Shown here: positions 47,576-57,915 of the stretch, piece after piece
Layout of the letters: the number at the start of each line of letters is the position of its first letter
Numbering within the stretch: position 1 is the stretch's first letter
Origin: Nymphaea colorata
Lineage: Eukaryota > Streptophyta > Magnoliopsida > Nymphaeales > Nymphaeaceae
Direction of reading: 5' to 3'
DNA length: 64,000 nt
NCBI RefSeq assembly: GCF_008831285.2
Contig: NC_045143.1
Coordinates: 4,537,503-4,601,502, forward strand
Notes under the pieces: model-generated
Databases searched by the model: none
The model's input: only the letters and a program-made list of their open reading frames with translations
What the model was told of the DNA's origin: nothing
Translations under genes and position numbers: made by a program

Positions 47576-47658
47576 ACGACCCAGTTGGTGGCTGCGGCCA
47601 TGGCTGCCATTGAGGTCAGGACGACCAGAAGTAGAGGAAGGAATCGTCTTCTACCCAT
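47576..47658 (-). pseudogene. Cystatin-like pseudogene, copy 9, 5' part (signal peptide)
   Basis: The ATG at 47658 in GCAGCCATGGGT is followed by the family signal peptide up to the T-N-W codons, where copia sequence begins. Nearly all of domain 1 (about 250 bp) is missing between this part and 42059, so a deletion accompanied or followed the insertion. TATAAATA lies at 47791-47798 on the minus strand. Confidence 0.8.
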
Positions 47659-47799
47659 GGCTGCTTAACAAATGGTAATGGCTCTCTTCTGGAAGCGTAA
47701 AACAAAAGGCAAGCTAAAGATCTTAGGAAGCAGAAGGAGCTTAAAGGATCGATGAATGGTTGTGATGTGGAATGCAAAGTTTTGTTCAGGTATTTATAG

Positions 47800-49700
47800 G
47801 ATGGGAGGGCTGAATGGGTCTGACAGGGATGGTTGAATTAGTGTGCATTGATGAAACCATTGTGCCCCAAGTTGTGTAGTTGGTCGTATGCGGAACGTTT
47901 AGGAGTCGAGTACTGTACCCACCGCATGCTTCCTATTCCCGTTCAAAATTACACTTAGGGAAACTGCATCACATATCAACCTCGTTCACCGAAATACTAA
48001 AATAAGCAATTCCTCGAAGTCTTCTCCCTCTGTGATGGTCCACACTCTGAATTTGAAACCCATATTTGATAATATTCCGCGTGTTGATCTAGTCGTCTAT
48101 GTTCTCTAAAGCAAGGAACGATGACAACTTCTTTGAGTGCGGCTGACTTTTTCGTAGAAGGCTACTAATCATGATGATATAAAGTAACTTGTGGTTCAGC
48201 ATCGTCCAGTTTTGTCGCTCTCTTAAATTGAAGGGTCCGTAGATACCTTCTTGCTCAGTGTGAATTCACTGTTCGGGACGACCTAATTTTTATGGTCAAG
48301 GGACAAGGAAGGGTTGGCGTTAGATTTGTTTTGGGCTCATGTTCAACCTATAATAAAATCCAGAGTTGGCTTGCTGAGTTGGTTTGAGAATCACCCGAGT
48401 TAACTCGGATCGCTCGAAAACCTGACTATGAGTTAAGGTTGGCCTGGCTCATCACCAAGTTGTGCCTGACTTAGATGCTGAAAACATCACCAAATTCCTC
48501 ACATGGTTCTCGTAGAATGCTTTTCTGCCTAACATGTTCTACCAATTTAACAGAGGGGCATTTTCATCATTAATTTTATAAGGGAACATTTTTAAGATCC
48601 CATTTTTCCCTTATAAAGGGGGATCTTCCATTTGAACATCAAAGGCATTTTTATCACTTATGGCCCCTAACTCTTGTTATGGGACATAACACAGACTGCT
48701 TCGTGGTTCTCCGCATACGAATGTTAATATGCTCTTCTCCTTCCAAACTAAATTGAAGCTATATGAGGTAATCTTGCACAAGTGATGGCTACCCATAGTT
48801 TCTGTTTTCTTAGTTCAAAAGATCAGACGATACTTATAAACAAGTAACTTCACTTCGTCACTTCTCTCCTGCTACAACACGAGTAAGTAAGGCAAGGTCC
48901 ATAAGCAAACCTCACTTTACCATGGCAGCGTCTTGTTCTGACCTTTACAAAATCGGCATGCAGCACGCAATGATCTGACGGGACAGTTCAACGGTCTCAG
49001 GCGTACCTAATCGATTAGATGTATGCGTGTCGGCGTCCACTTCAATTGATTAATATAATTATAAAGAAGTTTTAATTACACATGCAATATTAAAAGTACG
49101 TACGATATGCTGCACAATATTATACCATACAAGCTACTACATACTAGGTTCCAAATCTTGACTCTACGGTTATATTCTGGAACTCATCCTGGTCAAGAAG
49201 CTACCTACTATGTTTGTATCTTCACCAGAAAAACTGTTATCCCATCCATACATAGAGTATTGCCTAGTGTGTACCATCATATCATGGTTGGACATCATCT
49301 TCCAGTCTTTCCTTCCTCCTTCGGGTAGAGGAAAAGGCCGACATTTGAATTGAATTTGGTAGTACGTAGAATTGAGAGGTACGCGAAGCTATAGACGATT
49401 ATTCAAAGGTTGAAATCAGCGAGTAATCGCGTAATCTCTTTCAGTACGTATATCCTTAGGTTTACTATGGGCGTGGATAAGGATTCGTTGTTGAATTCAA
49501 ATAAATAATTTGACTGATACTTTATTACAATGTGGACAAGATAATATATCCGAACAGCACATGCATTGTTTTTGCCCTTTTTTTTAGATAAATATTATAT
49601 CTCTTTGGCTGCCAACTCTGCAACTTGTAGAACACGAGTGGAGAGGATTTTTCCCGTAAAGCAAAGCAGCAAATCCCGCATTACAAATGGTGGCTGAAAT
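47800..49700. other. Intergenic DNA upstream of copies 9 and 10
   Basis: From the left: subfamily I distal promoter with the shortened ACGCGT/GCATGC block, a GAGTTAACTCGGAT-rich patch near 48,400, the ACATGTTAGC element (about 48,520-48,690), and subfamily II distal promoter. No gene. Confidence 0.5.
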
Positions 49701-49809
49701 CCTTGCATGGACACCATCAACATTCATCCTTTCTCCTTGTGCATCATAAACCACATCGTCTTTCCTCAATTAATCACAATACCCAACTTACAAGCATCCA
49801 CATACTGCC

Positions 49810-50455
49810 ATGGGGCGCTTTTTTCCTCTCCTTCTACTCGTGCTGACCTCAATGGCAGCCATGGCCGCAGCCGCCAACTGGGTGGTCGTCCCAAAAGTTG
49901 AGAGGGACAGCCATGTTCAAAGCTTGGGTGGATATGCCGTGGCTAAACAAAACAATCCATACCTCAAATTCATAAAGGTAGTTCATGCAGGGGTGTTGGA
50001 CAGCGGCACCCAGCACTATACCTACAAATTAGTCATTTGCTTTGTAGAGGGCAGCTATACCAGAGGGCAGCTATACCAGGTACTACTTCAGTGAAATCCT
50101 GCAGGACCTTGGGGCACCCAACCAGCCACCGGTTTTCAACATAGCTTCCTTCAAACCCATCCCCGATCCTACTCCTTACCAAAACTGGGTCACCATCCCA
50201 ACTGACCAGCACGCCTGAGACCTGTGTGCCTTTGCTGTGAAGAGGTATAACCAACAGAACCATGCTTCACTTAGGCTCTTGAGCGTGTTGAGCACACAGG
50301 TGCTGGATCGCGACACTCAGCATTTCACCTACCACTTCACTATTCAGGTTCTGGACAACTATGCTGTGAAGACATACAAGATTGAGGTGTTCCAAGACCT
50401 GTCCGCACCTGGCCAGCCACCGGTGCGCAACTTGGGATACTTCCAAGCCTTCTAG
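49810..50455 (+). pseudogene. Cystatin-like pseudogene, copy 10 (subfamily II)
   Basis: Nearly full length, with the start in GCCATGGGGCGC and the family stop TAG at 50453-50455. A 16-bp tandem duplication (AGAGGGCAGCTATACC twice, about 50,045-50,077) shifts the frame after domain 1, and the Trp of domain 2's A-W motif is TGA (CACGCCTGAGACC, about 50,217). Otherwise both domains are well kept, including V-L-D-S-G and V-L-D-R-D loops. The loop glycine is Asp in domain 2, as in copy 5. The TATA position is degraded (ACAAAT). Recently dead by these signs. Confidence 0.85.
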
Positions 50456-52218
50456 CTAGATTGGCTAGTTACCTTCTATAGTTTCATCTCCTAAATATTT
50501 GCTTTTATAAACATACGCTGGTGCAGAATAAGGCCTACCCAACAGAATGTTATTACACCATATGGTTATTATGCGGATGAATTTATGTTGTAGTCATGAG
50601 AGATAGGCCATGCTTTATGCTAAATAACTTGTTCTTGTTCCAAGCCGTTTTATTTAAGTGGAAGTGTTTTTTCTTTTCATCACTTATTTCTTCTCCCCTT
50701 TCCAAATGACGCGCGTTCTTCTGTTAACTCATGTTAATTAAGCATGTATTACCAAGCAGAACACCTTAGAGAGCTTGCGGGCTTTATCCTAGCACTGCCA
50801 TCTTCCTGTTGCAGGAGGAAACCCTGACTAAGTTCATTACAGAGTTGTAGACTACTCAGGTTAAGCCATACGCGCATGCCTATTTTTCTTATTGCTTTAC
50901 GTAAACAACTCATAAGTGGGTGAGGAATATACTATTTCCGGATTTCCAGATGATGTATGCATGCATCCTTTACTTGAAAACTAGTCATTTAAATAACATT
51001 TGATAGTCTGTCTGACTAGAAAAAAGAAACCTGCAGTCACGGGAGGAGGGAGGATTTTTATGCAACTAAAAATTTTCAATTTTTATAATGCAAATTTTTT
51101 CTTTTCCATTAGGTAGGCTGCCCCCCCTCCCTACGCCCCTGCCTGCAGCTGTGACGTTTAATTGAGAGCGCTTGAACACAAGCATGTAGACAAAGCTTTG
51201 ACGGTGAACAAACACCTAGCTAGCTGCTAGCCTGCAGAGGATACATACAGGCGTCTTTAGACTGAGTTCCGATTAGTTCCGATGGTTGATGGTCTCCTTC
51301 TTCAGTATAAAACAAAGTTCACATCTAGCCATTTGGAAGTTGGGATTTGGGAGGTCGACCGCTTCAATTCATGCGTTCGTGCCTAATAGAGATACTTGGA
51401 AGTCCAAAAGCTTGCACAAAAATTAAAATGGTGATATTAATAGTACTGTTACTGTATAATTAATATGATCACTTACCAGTCATTTTCAATTATCAAGTGA
51501 ACCGTTTTAAACATATAGAAAGATAAAATTGTCCTAAAATTTGAAAACTTAAGCATAAATTTGTAGAGATCAGATAAAAGGCATAACTGTTTCTGGAAAT
51601 GCGCCTACAAGACACGGATTGTTATATATGAAAAATCGCCCTCTCTCACTTTTGACAATGAGATCAATTTCGTTGGAAGCCAGCTTAGGCTCTTTTTCAT
51701 GGGCTTGGAAAGTCAAGTGCCAAGTATGCACCAAAACCTGATTATTATTCAAAGAAACGTCTGTTTTAACATTAGATGATTACTTGATGTATAGTATGAT
51801 TTGTAGGCGTATTGAGGCATGCCACAGAAAAATTAACCTTGTTTCTTATGAACGCAACTTATTTGAGAAAATAGCTTAATTTCATGACGAACTGACAAGT
51901 GTGTCAAATATAATAGGTGGCTTCATTACCCACCAAGATGGGATTTACGACGGGAGAAAGAAAATCAAGAGGTCGAAAAAAGGAAATTAAATGATTAAGA
52001 AGGTAGTATGCATAGTTATAACGAGAAAACGAATGGTATTCTTCACTTTGATAAAAACTACAGTGCACGCTGCACACTTATTCTAAGAAGGCATCACAAC
52101 TACTGCACCATATGTGTGCAATTACATTCACATCGTTATGCAGTTTTAGTTCATGCACAGCATTTATTCTCGAAAGAAATTATGCATATAAAACAGTAGG
52201 ACAGCAAAGTTAATTAAT
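50456..52218. other. Spacer between convergent copies 10 and 11
   Basis: Largely the inverted partner of 25.4-26.9 kb. No gene. The right third is the 3' flank of copy 11, with AATAAATGCTG-like poly-A signal (minus strand) near 52,160-52,175. Confidence 0.5.
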
Positions 52219-52857
52219 CTAGAGGCGATTGAAGTATCCCAAATTGAGGACTGCTGGCTGGCCTGGTGCGGACAGGTCTTGGAACACTTCGATCTTGTAT
52301 GTTTCCACCTTGTAGCCGTCGGAAACCTGAATGGTGAAATGGTAGGTGAAATGCTCAGTGCCGCGATCCAGCATTTGTCCATACACCACCTTCAAGAGCC
52401 TGAGAGAAGCATGGTTCTGGCTGTTGTATCTCTTCACAGCAAAGGAACACAAGTTCCAGGCACGTCCATCGTTAGGGATGGTGATCCAGTTAGGGTTTGG
52501 TTTAGGCCAGTAGGAGGTAGGGTTGAAGGAAGCTATGTTGAGCACCGGTGGCTGGTTGGGTGCCCCAAGGTCCTGCAGGATTTCGCTGGAGTAATATGTA
52601 GTGCGGGTTCCTTCTACAAGGCAAATGACCAGCTTGTAGGTATAGTGCTCAGTGCCACGGTCCAACATCTCTGCATACACAACCTTTATGAATTTGAGGT
52701 ATGGGTTGTTCTGTTTTTCCACTGCATACCTACCCAAGCTCTGGACATGGCTGTCTTGTTCAACATTTGGGACGACGACCCAGTTGGTGGCTGCAGCCAT
52801 GGCGGCCATTGAGGTCAGGACGACTAGAAGAAGAGGAAGGAAACGTCCTCCACCCAT
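52219..52857 (-). CDS. Secreted two-domain cystatin-like protein, copy 11 (intact)
   Basis: The frame encodes 212 residues from the ATG at 52857. The in-frame extension to 53085 runs through the TATA box and is not coding. Signal peptide about 1-23; L-G-R-Y-A-V; loops M-L-D-R-G in both domains; two cysteines (79 in the V-I-C-L strand and 137 in L-C-S-F). Near the end it has G-Q-P-A-V where all other copies have G-Q-P-P-V. It is head-to-head with copy 12 (1,248 bp between the ATGs) inside a large palindrome. The first about 155 residues are almost identical between the two, then they diverge. Confidence 0.85.
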   Translation of the reverse strand: MGGGRFLPLLLVVLTSMAAMAAATNWVVVPNVEQDSHVQSLGRYAVEKQNNPYLKFIKVVYAEMLDRGTEHYTYKLVICLVEGTRTTYYSSEILQDLGAPNQPPVLNIASFNPTSYWPKPNPNWITIPNDGRAWNLCSFAVKRYNSQNHASLRLLKVVYGQMLDRGTEHFTYHFTIQVSDGYKVETYKIEVFQDLSAPGQPAVLNLGYFNRL

Positions 52858-52990
52858 GGCTGCTTCACAAAATGGTAATGGCTCTCTTCTGGAAGGGAAA
52901 AATAAGAGGCAAGGTAAGGAACTTATGAAGCAGAAGGAGCTGAAAGGATGGATGAACGATTGTGGTGTTGACTCCGAATTTTTGATCAGG

Positions 52991-52998
52991 TATTTATA
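52991..52998 (-). promoter_or_regulatory. TATA box of copy 11
   Basis: TATAAATA on the minus strand, about 134 bp before the ATG, in the conserved CCCATCC context. Confidence 0.7.
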
Positions 52999-53964
52999 GG
53001 ATGGGCGGGGTTGAATGGGTCTGAGATGGATGGTTGAATTAGCGTGCATTGATGTAACCTTTGTGCCCCAAGTTGTGTAGTTCATCCGATACGGAATGTT
53101 TACTTATTCAAATGCGTTCCTATAATTAATAAAGATAACGCGTTGAGTGTACCCACCGCATGCTTCTTATTCCCGTCTCAAGCTACACTTTGGGAAACTG
53201 TTTCATACATCAACTTCATTCACCCAAATAGTAAAAGTAAGAGATTCCTCGACTCTCTCTCTCCCTCTGTCACGATCAGTCTCTGAATTTGAAACCCATA
53301 TTTGTTAAATATCCCAGGTGTTTACGTTCTCTATAGCAGGGAACGAAGCAACTTCTTTGAGTGCAGCTGACTTTTTCGTAAATTCTGTTGGCAGACGTGA
53401 TCGCTATCATAACATGTAAAGGGTCGATAGGTACCTTCTTGACCATGGGGTATATAGTCTAAATATGATACCACCCGGACCGGTAGAATTCCGATCAAGA
53501 AGGTACCTATCGACCCTTTACATGGTAAGATAGCGATAACCTCTGCCAATAGAATTTCTGAAAGCCATGGTCAGTCGCCTTTTACGAAAAAGTCAGCCGC
53601 ACTCAAAGAAGTTGCTTCGTTCCCTGCTTTAGAGAACGTAAACACCTGGGATATTTAACAAATATGGGTTTCAAATTCAGAGACTGATCGTGACAGAGGG
53701 AGAGAGAGAGTCGAGGAATCTCTTACTTTTACTATTTGGGTGAATGAAGTTGAGGTATGAAACAGTTTCCCAAAGTGTAGCTTGAGACGGGAATAGGAAG
53801 CATGCGGTGGGTACACTCAACGCGTTATCTTTATTAATTATAGGAACGCATTTGAATAAGTAAACATTCCGTATCCGATGAACTACACAACTTGGGGCAC
53901 GAAGGTTACATCAATGCACGCTAATTCTACCATCTATCTCAGACCCATTCAACCCCTCCCATCC

Positions 53965-53972
53965 TATAAATA
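53965..53972 (+). promoter_or_regulatory. TATA box of copy 12
   Basis: TATAAATA lies 134 bp before the ATG at 54106, mirror image of the copy 11 box. The 966 bp between the two boxes is a shared divergent promoter region. Confidence 0.7.
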
Positions 53973-54105
53973 CCCGATCAAAAATTCGGAGTCCACACCA
54001 CAATCGTTCATCCATCCTTTCAGCTCCTTCTGCTTCATAAGTTCCTTAGGTTGCATCTTATTTTCCCCTTCCAGAAGAGAGCCATTACCATTTTGTGAAG
54101 CAGCC

Positions 54106-54747
54106 ATGGGTGGAGGACGTTTCCTTCCTCTTTTTCTAGTCGTCCTGACCTCAATGGCCGCCATGGCTGCAGCCACCAACTGGGTCGTCGTCCCAAATGT
54201 TGAACAAGACAGCCATGTCCAGAGCTTGGGTAGGTATGCAGTGGAAAAACAGAACAACCCATACCTCAAATTCATAAAGGTTGTGTATGCAGAGATGTTG
54301 GACCGTGGCACTGAGCACTATACCTACAAGCTGGTCATTTGCCTTGTAGAAGGAACCCGCACTACATATTACTCCAGCGAAATCCTGCAGGACCTTGGGG
54401 CACCCAACCAGCCACCGGTGCTCAACATAGCTTCCTTCAACCCTACCTCCTACTGGCCTAAACCAAACCCTAACTGGATCACCATCCCTAACGATGGACG
54501 TGCCTGGAACTTGTGTTCCTTTGCTGTGAAGAGGTACAACAGCCAGAACCATGCTTCTCTCAGGCTCTCGAAGGTGGTGTTTGGACAGATGCTGGATCGT
54601 GGCACTGAGCATTTCACATACCACTTCACCGTTAGGGTTTCCGATCGATATTACATGGAAAAGACATACAAGATCGAAGTGTTCCAAGACTTGTCGGCAC
54701 CTGGCCAGCCACCAGTCCTCAACTTGGGATACTTCCAAGCCCTCTAG
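54106..54747 (+). CDS. Secreted two-domain cystatin-like protein, copy 12 (intact)
   Basis: The frame encodes 213 residues, one more than most copies because of an insertion in domain 2 (D-R-Y-Y-M-E-K-T-Y where copy 11 has D-G-Y-K-V-E-T-Y). The ATG at 54106 follows GCAGCC; the longer frame from 53878 includes promoter. Loops are M-L-D-R-G in both domains, with Cys at 79 and 137. The N-terminal two thirds equals copy 11 except for one Leu-to-Phe change in the signal peptide, while the C-terminal third resembles copies 56911 and 62771. This mosaic suggests gene conversion between palindrome arms. AATAAA at 54794-54799. Confidence 0.85.
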   Translation: MGGGRFLPLFLVVLTSMAAMAAATNWVVVPNVEQDSHVQSLGRYAVEKQNNPYLKFIKVVYAEMLDRGTEHYTYKLVICLVEGTRTTYYSSEILQDLGAPNQPPVLNIASFNPTSYWPKPNPNWITIPNDGRAWNLCSFAVKRYNSQNHASLRLSKVVFGQMLDRGTEHFTYHFTVRVSDRYYMEKTYKIEVFQDLSAPGQPPVLNLGYFQAL

Positions 54748-54793
54748 ATTAATTACTGTTGCCTAGAACAGTTCTATATGTGTCTGTTTCAAG

Positions 54794-54799
54794 AATAAA
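54794..54799 (+). terminator. Polyadenylation signal of copy 12
   Basis: AATAAA, 47 bp after the stop, in the conserved AAGAATAAATGCTGCGGCAT context. Confidence 0.6.
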
Positions 54800-56700
54800 T
54801 GCTGCGGCATAAACTAAAAATGTAATAAGTGATTGTAATTGCACATATACAGTGCAAGTTGTGATGCCTTCTTAGAATAAGTGTGCTGCGTGCACTTGGA
54901 TTTACTTGAAAGTGAAGAATACCCTGCGTTTTTCTCGTGGTAATTGTGCGTACTGCCTTATTAATCATTTATTTATTTTTTCTCTCTTTGTTTTTACTTT
55001 CTCCCTCGATGTTGATGGGTAACAAAGCTACTTATTATATTTGACGCAATTGCCAATCTGTCGCGCACACTACTGGAATAAACTGTCTCCATGTGAAACG
55101 AACTCGTTGTTGGGAGCAGTAATCAAATAGATTGAGAGAAAAAAGAAAAGAATTTTAATCTATGTCTTGTGTCATTTTAAACTGGGCATTATCCATGATA
55201 ATGCTCATTATGTCGTGTCTTTAATAAATAAGATTCATGCAGGATGTCAATATATCCAGTTTGGATCACATATTAGACCGGATCCTTCATAAAACGTCGG
55301 ATATGAAAAAAGAAAAAAGATTAAGCAGTCTGGTCATATTCAGATTTGAGAAACAACATCCGATTGAATTTAGATTCAAATATACATAAATATCCAGTCT
55401 GGTGCGGATCAAATTTAATTTCAAATTAAATTTCTATGTCCAATGCCCTTACATTTTGAGCGTAAGCCATATTCGGTTTAAAATATGCATCCGGGTTCGG
55501 ATGTGAATTCAAATATCATATTCGGGTCAGATTCAGATTGTGAATCAAATTTTGTTTTCAAATTTGGATATGACTTTTCCTTCATTCACATTTGAATCTG
55601 TATTCGAATCTGAATATGTGAACATTAAAAAAAAAAAAACCGAAATGCTTAATAGTGAATCCAATATGTATCCATCCGGTGGACATCCGTATATTTGTAT
55701 ACTTCTTTTCTGTGCCTTCCAAGCTAAGTCTTTGTTAGGTGTGTGTAGTGTTGCTAGAATTAAGCTTTCTCTACCACTCTCTATGTTCAGGTCCTTTACG
55801 CGTCCCTATCCACGTTTTCATCTTTTCCCTTTTTAATTAGTTAGCAACTAAAAAATAATTTCTATTGACTACTTTAGTATACTACTCTTATGAAAAGAAA
55901 GTGAAAATGATCAATAAATAGTTGCCTATCTTATTTCTTGTATGATATGCTGAAGATAACAGCACATAAACAAAAAAAGCGAAGCTAACAATGAAAACAA
56001 CATTTTTAGTCTTGCATCCCTTATTGCTATATTTTCGACAATAGATATAGAAATATTCTTGTATATATAGTTTAAAAAGCGTTAGTGAGCAACACTAACC
56101 TAACCAAATTGGTTGCAAGATTAAATTAAAAGTAACGACGACATTAGTTTTTCACAAGAAAATAGTCATAAACATTTAGAAATGAGGTTATTAAGTTCCA
56201 CAAAATATTCAAGAAAATCAATAAAAATGCATCTCTCGGTAACAAGATTTGAAAGTGATGTTATTTCTCTTTTTCTAAACCATGCCAATCTTTGATTTTT
56301 GGTTTCTATGCATAATATCTAACATTGACTTATTCATATCTACTGAAAAATTTATATTTCCCAAGGCAAAGAGATGAGCTTCAAAGACGCGGCCGTAAAG
56401 CGTGTCAACTAAACTGCAAACGGTAGAATTCCCACCCGCCAAGAAGCTGTATCTGCCAATAGAATTTGTGAGAGGACGGCTCTCAGCTCGTCAGCCGCCA
56501 CTACTTTCTATCATCGTTCCCATTTTGTGGACTTCAGCAGCACACGGAACATTACTAAATTATGGTTGAGAACTCATCAAGAGGGAGAGAGACAGGGAGT
56601 CAAGAAATCACAAAACACGCTTCCTTCATCAAGAGTCCCTTTGAAGATATGCATATGACCGGCGCACATCATCAACTACATACAACTTAGAGCACACGAT
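54800..56700. other. Intergenic DNA between copies 12 and 13
   Basis: It mirrors 39.8-41.7 kb, with the AATCCGAATATG repeat (55,255-55,680), the AT-rich module inverted (about 55,900-56,310), and the distal flank of copy 13 from about 56,390. No gene. Confidence 0.55.
55255..55680. repeat. AATCCGAATATG-type AT-rich dispersed repeat, copy 3
   Basis: Inverted partner of 40,795-41,225, with the same motifs and the same order in reverse. Confidence 0.55.
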
Positions 56701-56759
56701 ATCTACGGTCTTTAATATTTTATAGACATCCATTTCAGACCCATTCAACCCTCCCATCC

Positions 56760-56767
56760 TATAAATA
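56760..56767 (+). promoter_or_regulatory. TATA box of copy 13
   Basis: TATAAATA lies 144 bp before the ATG at 56911, after CATTCAACCCTCCCATCC. Confidence 0.7.
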
Positions 56768-56910
56768 CCATATCAAAACTTTGCATTCGACACTACAAAC
56801 ATTAATCCGACTTCCCTTCAGCTCCTCCTGCTTCAGAAGTTCCTTCGTTTGCCTTTTATTTTCTCATTAGAGAAGAGAACCAATACCATTTTTTAAAGCA
56901 GCCAGCAGCC

Positions 56911-57549
56911 ATGGGTCGACGCTTCCTTCCTGTGCTTCTCGTCGTCCTGACCTCAATGGCAGCCATGGCTGCAGCCACAAACTGGGTCGTTGTTCCAAAT
57001 GTTGAGAAAGACAGCCATGTTCAAAGCTTGGGCAAGTATGTTGTAGACACACAGAACAACCCGTACCTCAAATTCATAAAGGTGGTGTATGCAGAGGTGT
57101 TGAACCGTGGCACTGAGCACTATACCTACAAGCTGGTCATTTGCCTGGTAGAAGGAACCCGCACTGCATATTACTCCAGCGAAATCCTGCAGGACCTTGG
57201 GGCACCCAACCAGCCACCAGTGCTCAACATAGCCTCCTTCAACCCTACCTCCTACTCGCCTAAGCCAAACCCCAACTGGATCACCATCCCTAACGATGGA
57301 CGTGCCTGGAACTTGTGTTCCTTTGCTGTGAAGAGGTACAACAGCCAGAACCACGCTTCTCTCAGGATCTCGAAGGTGGTGTTTGGGCAGATGCTGGATC
57401 GTGGCACTGAGCATTTCACCTACCACTTCACCGTTAAAGTTTTCGACCGATATTACATAGAGAAGACATACAAGATCGAAGTGTTCCAAGACTTGTCGGC
57501 ACCTGGCCAGCCACCAGTCCTCAACTTGGGATACTTCCAAGCCCTCTAA
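56911..57549 (+). CDS. Secreted two-domain cystatin-like protein, copy 13 (intact)
   Basis: The frame encodes 212 residues beginning M-G-R-R-F-L-P. Signal peptide about 1-22, then T-N-W-V-V-V-P. Changes specific to this copy are K-Y-V-V-D-T-Q in the helix (Ala to Val) and V-L-N-R-G in the first loop, where all other intact copies keep Asp; the second loop is M-L-D-R-G. The inverted duplicate of this gene is pseudogene copy 8. The stop is TAA, where the relatives use TAG. AATAAA at 57596-57601. Confidence 0.85.
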   Translation: MGRRFLPVLLVVLTSMAAMAAATNWVVVPNVEKDSHVQSLGKYVVDTQNNPYLKFIKVVYAEVLNRGTEHYTYKLVICLVEGTRTAYYSSEILQDLGAPNQPPVLNIASFNPTSYSPKPNPNWITIPNDGRAWNLCSFAVKRYNSQNHASLRISKVVFGQMLDRGTEHFTYHFTVKVFDRYYIEKTYKIEVFQDLSAPGQPPVLNLGYFQAL

Positions 57550-57595
57550 ATTAATTACTGTTGCCTCAAACAGTTTTATATGTATTTGTTTCAAG

Positions 57596-57601
57596 AATAA
57601 A
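57596..57601 (+). terminator. Polyadenylation signal of copy 13
   Basis: AATAAA in CAAGAATAAATGCTGTGGC, 47 bp after the stop. Confidence 0.6.
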
Positions 57602-57869
57602 TGCTGTGGCATAAAACTTAAAATGTAATAAGTGAATGTAATTGCACATGTATAGTGCAATGGTTGTAATGTCTCCTTTGAATAAGTGTGCTGTGGGTGT
57701 ATTACTTATCCGACCTCTTTGTTGCCGTTATAATTATCCCAACTGATTTGAATTTTTTATTGGTTACTTTCATTTTCTATCTCCTTTTTATTTTCAATCC
57801 CGTTGTAGAATCATTAATGTTGATGGGTAATCAAGCCGCTTGCTCCATTAGGCCGACTTGTCAATGTCG

Positions 57870-57915
57870 ATCAGTTGATCGAGTGGGAGAGAGGTTATTC
57901 TAAACAGATGAGCAT
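57870..57915 (-). other. Empty site for the hAT element
   Basis: On the minus strand this reads ATCTGTTTAGAATAACC then TCTCTCCCACTC without interruption. The same flanks surround the hAT at 33966-38831, where GAATAACC is doubled. It shows the state before insertion. Confidence 0.85.

Larger units (their letters stand above)
52430..54560. repeat. Large palindrome covering the head-to-head copies 11 and 12
   Basis: Left and right arms are inverted copies of about 1 kb each, including both promoters and the first two thirds of both genes. At the centre, 53421-53442 and 53495-53516 are exact complements (GGGTCGATAGGTACCTTCTTGA) around a 52-bp spacer. Small indels between the arms occur at about 53,300-53,420 versus 53,520-53,640. 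Confidence 0.8.

Noticed and set aside
54151-54738. Long antisense open frames across the cystatin-like genes (195 codons here, 235 at 56953-57660, 177 at 52279-52812)
   Set aside because: They mirror the sense genes, their translation has no recognisable motif, and they recur only because the sense sequence is duplicated.
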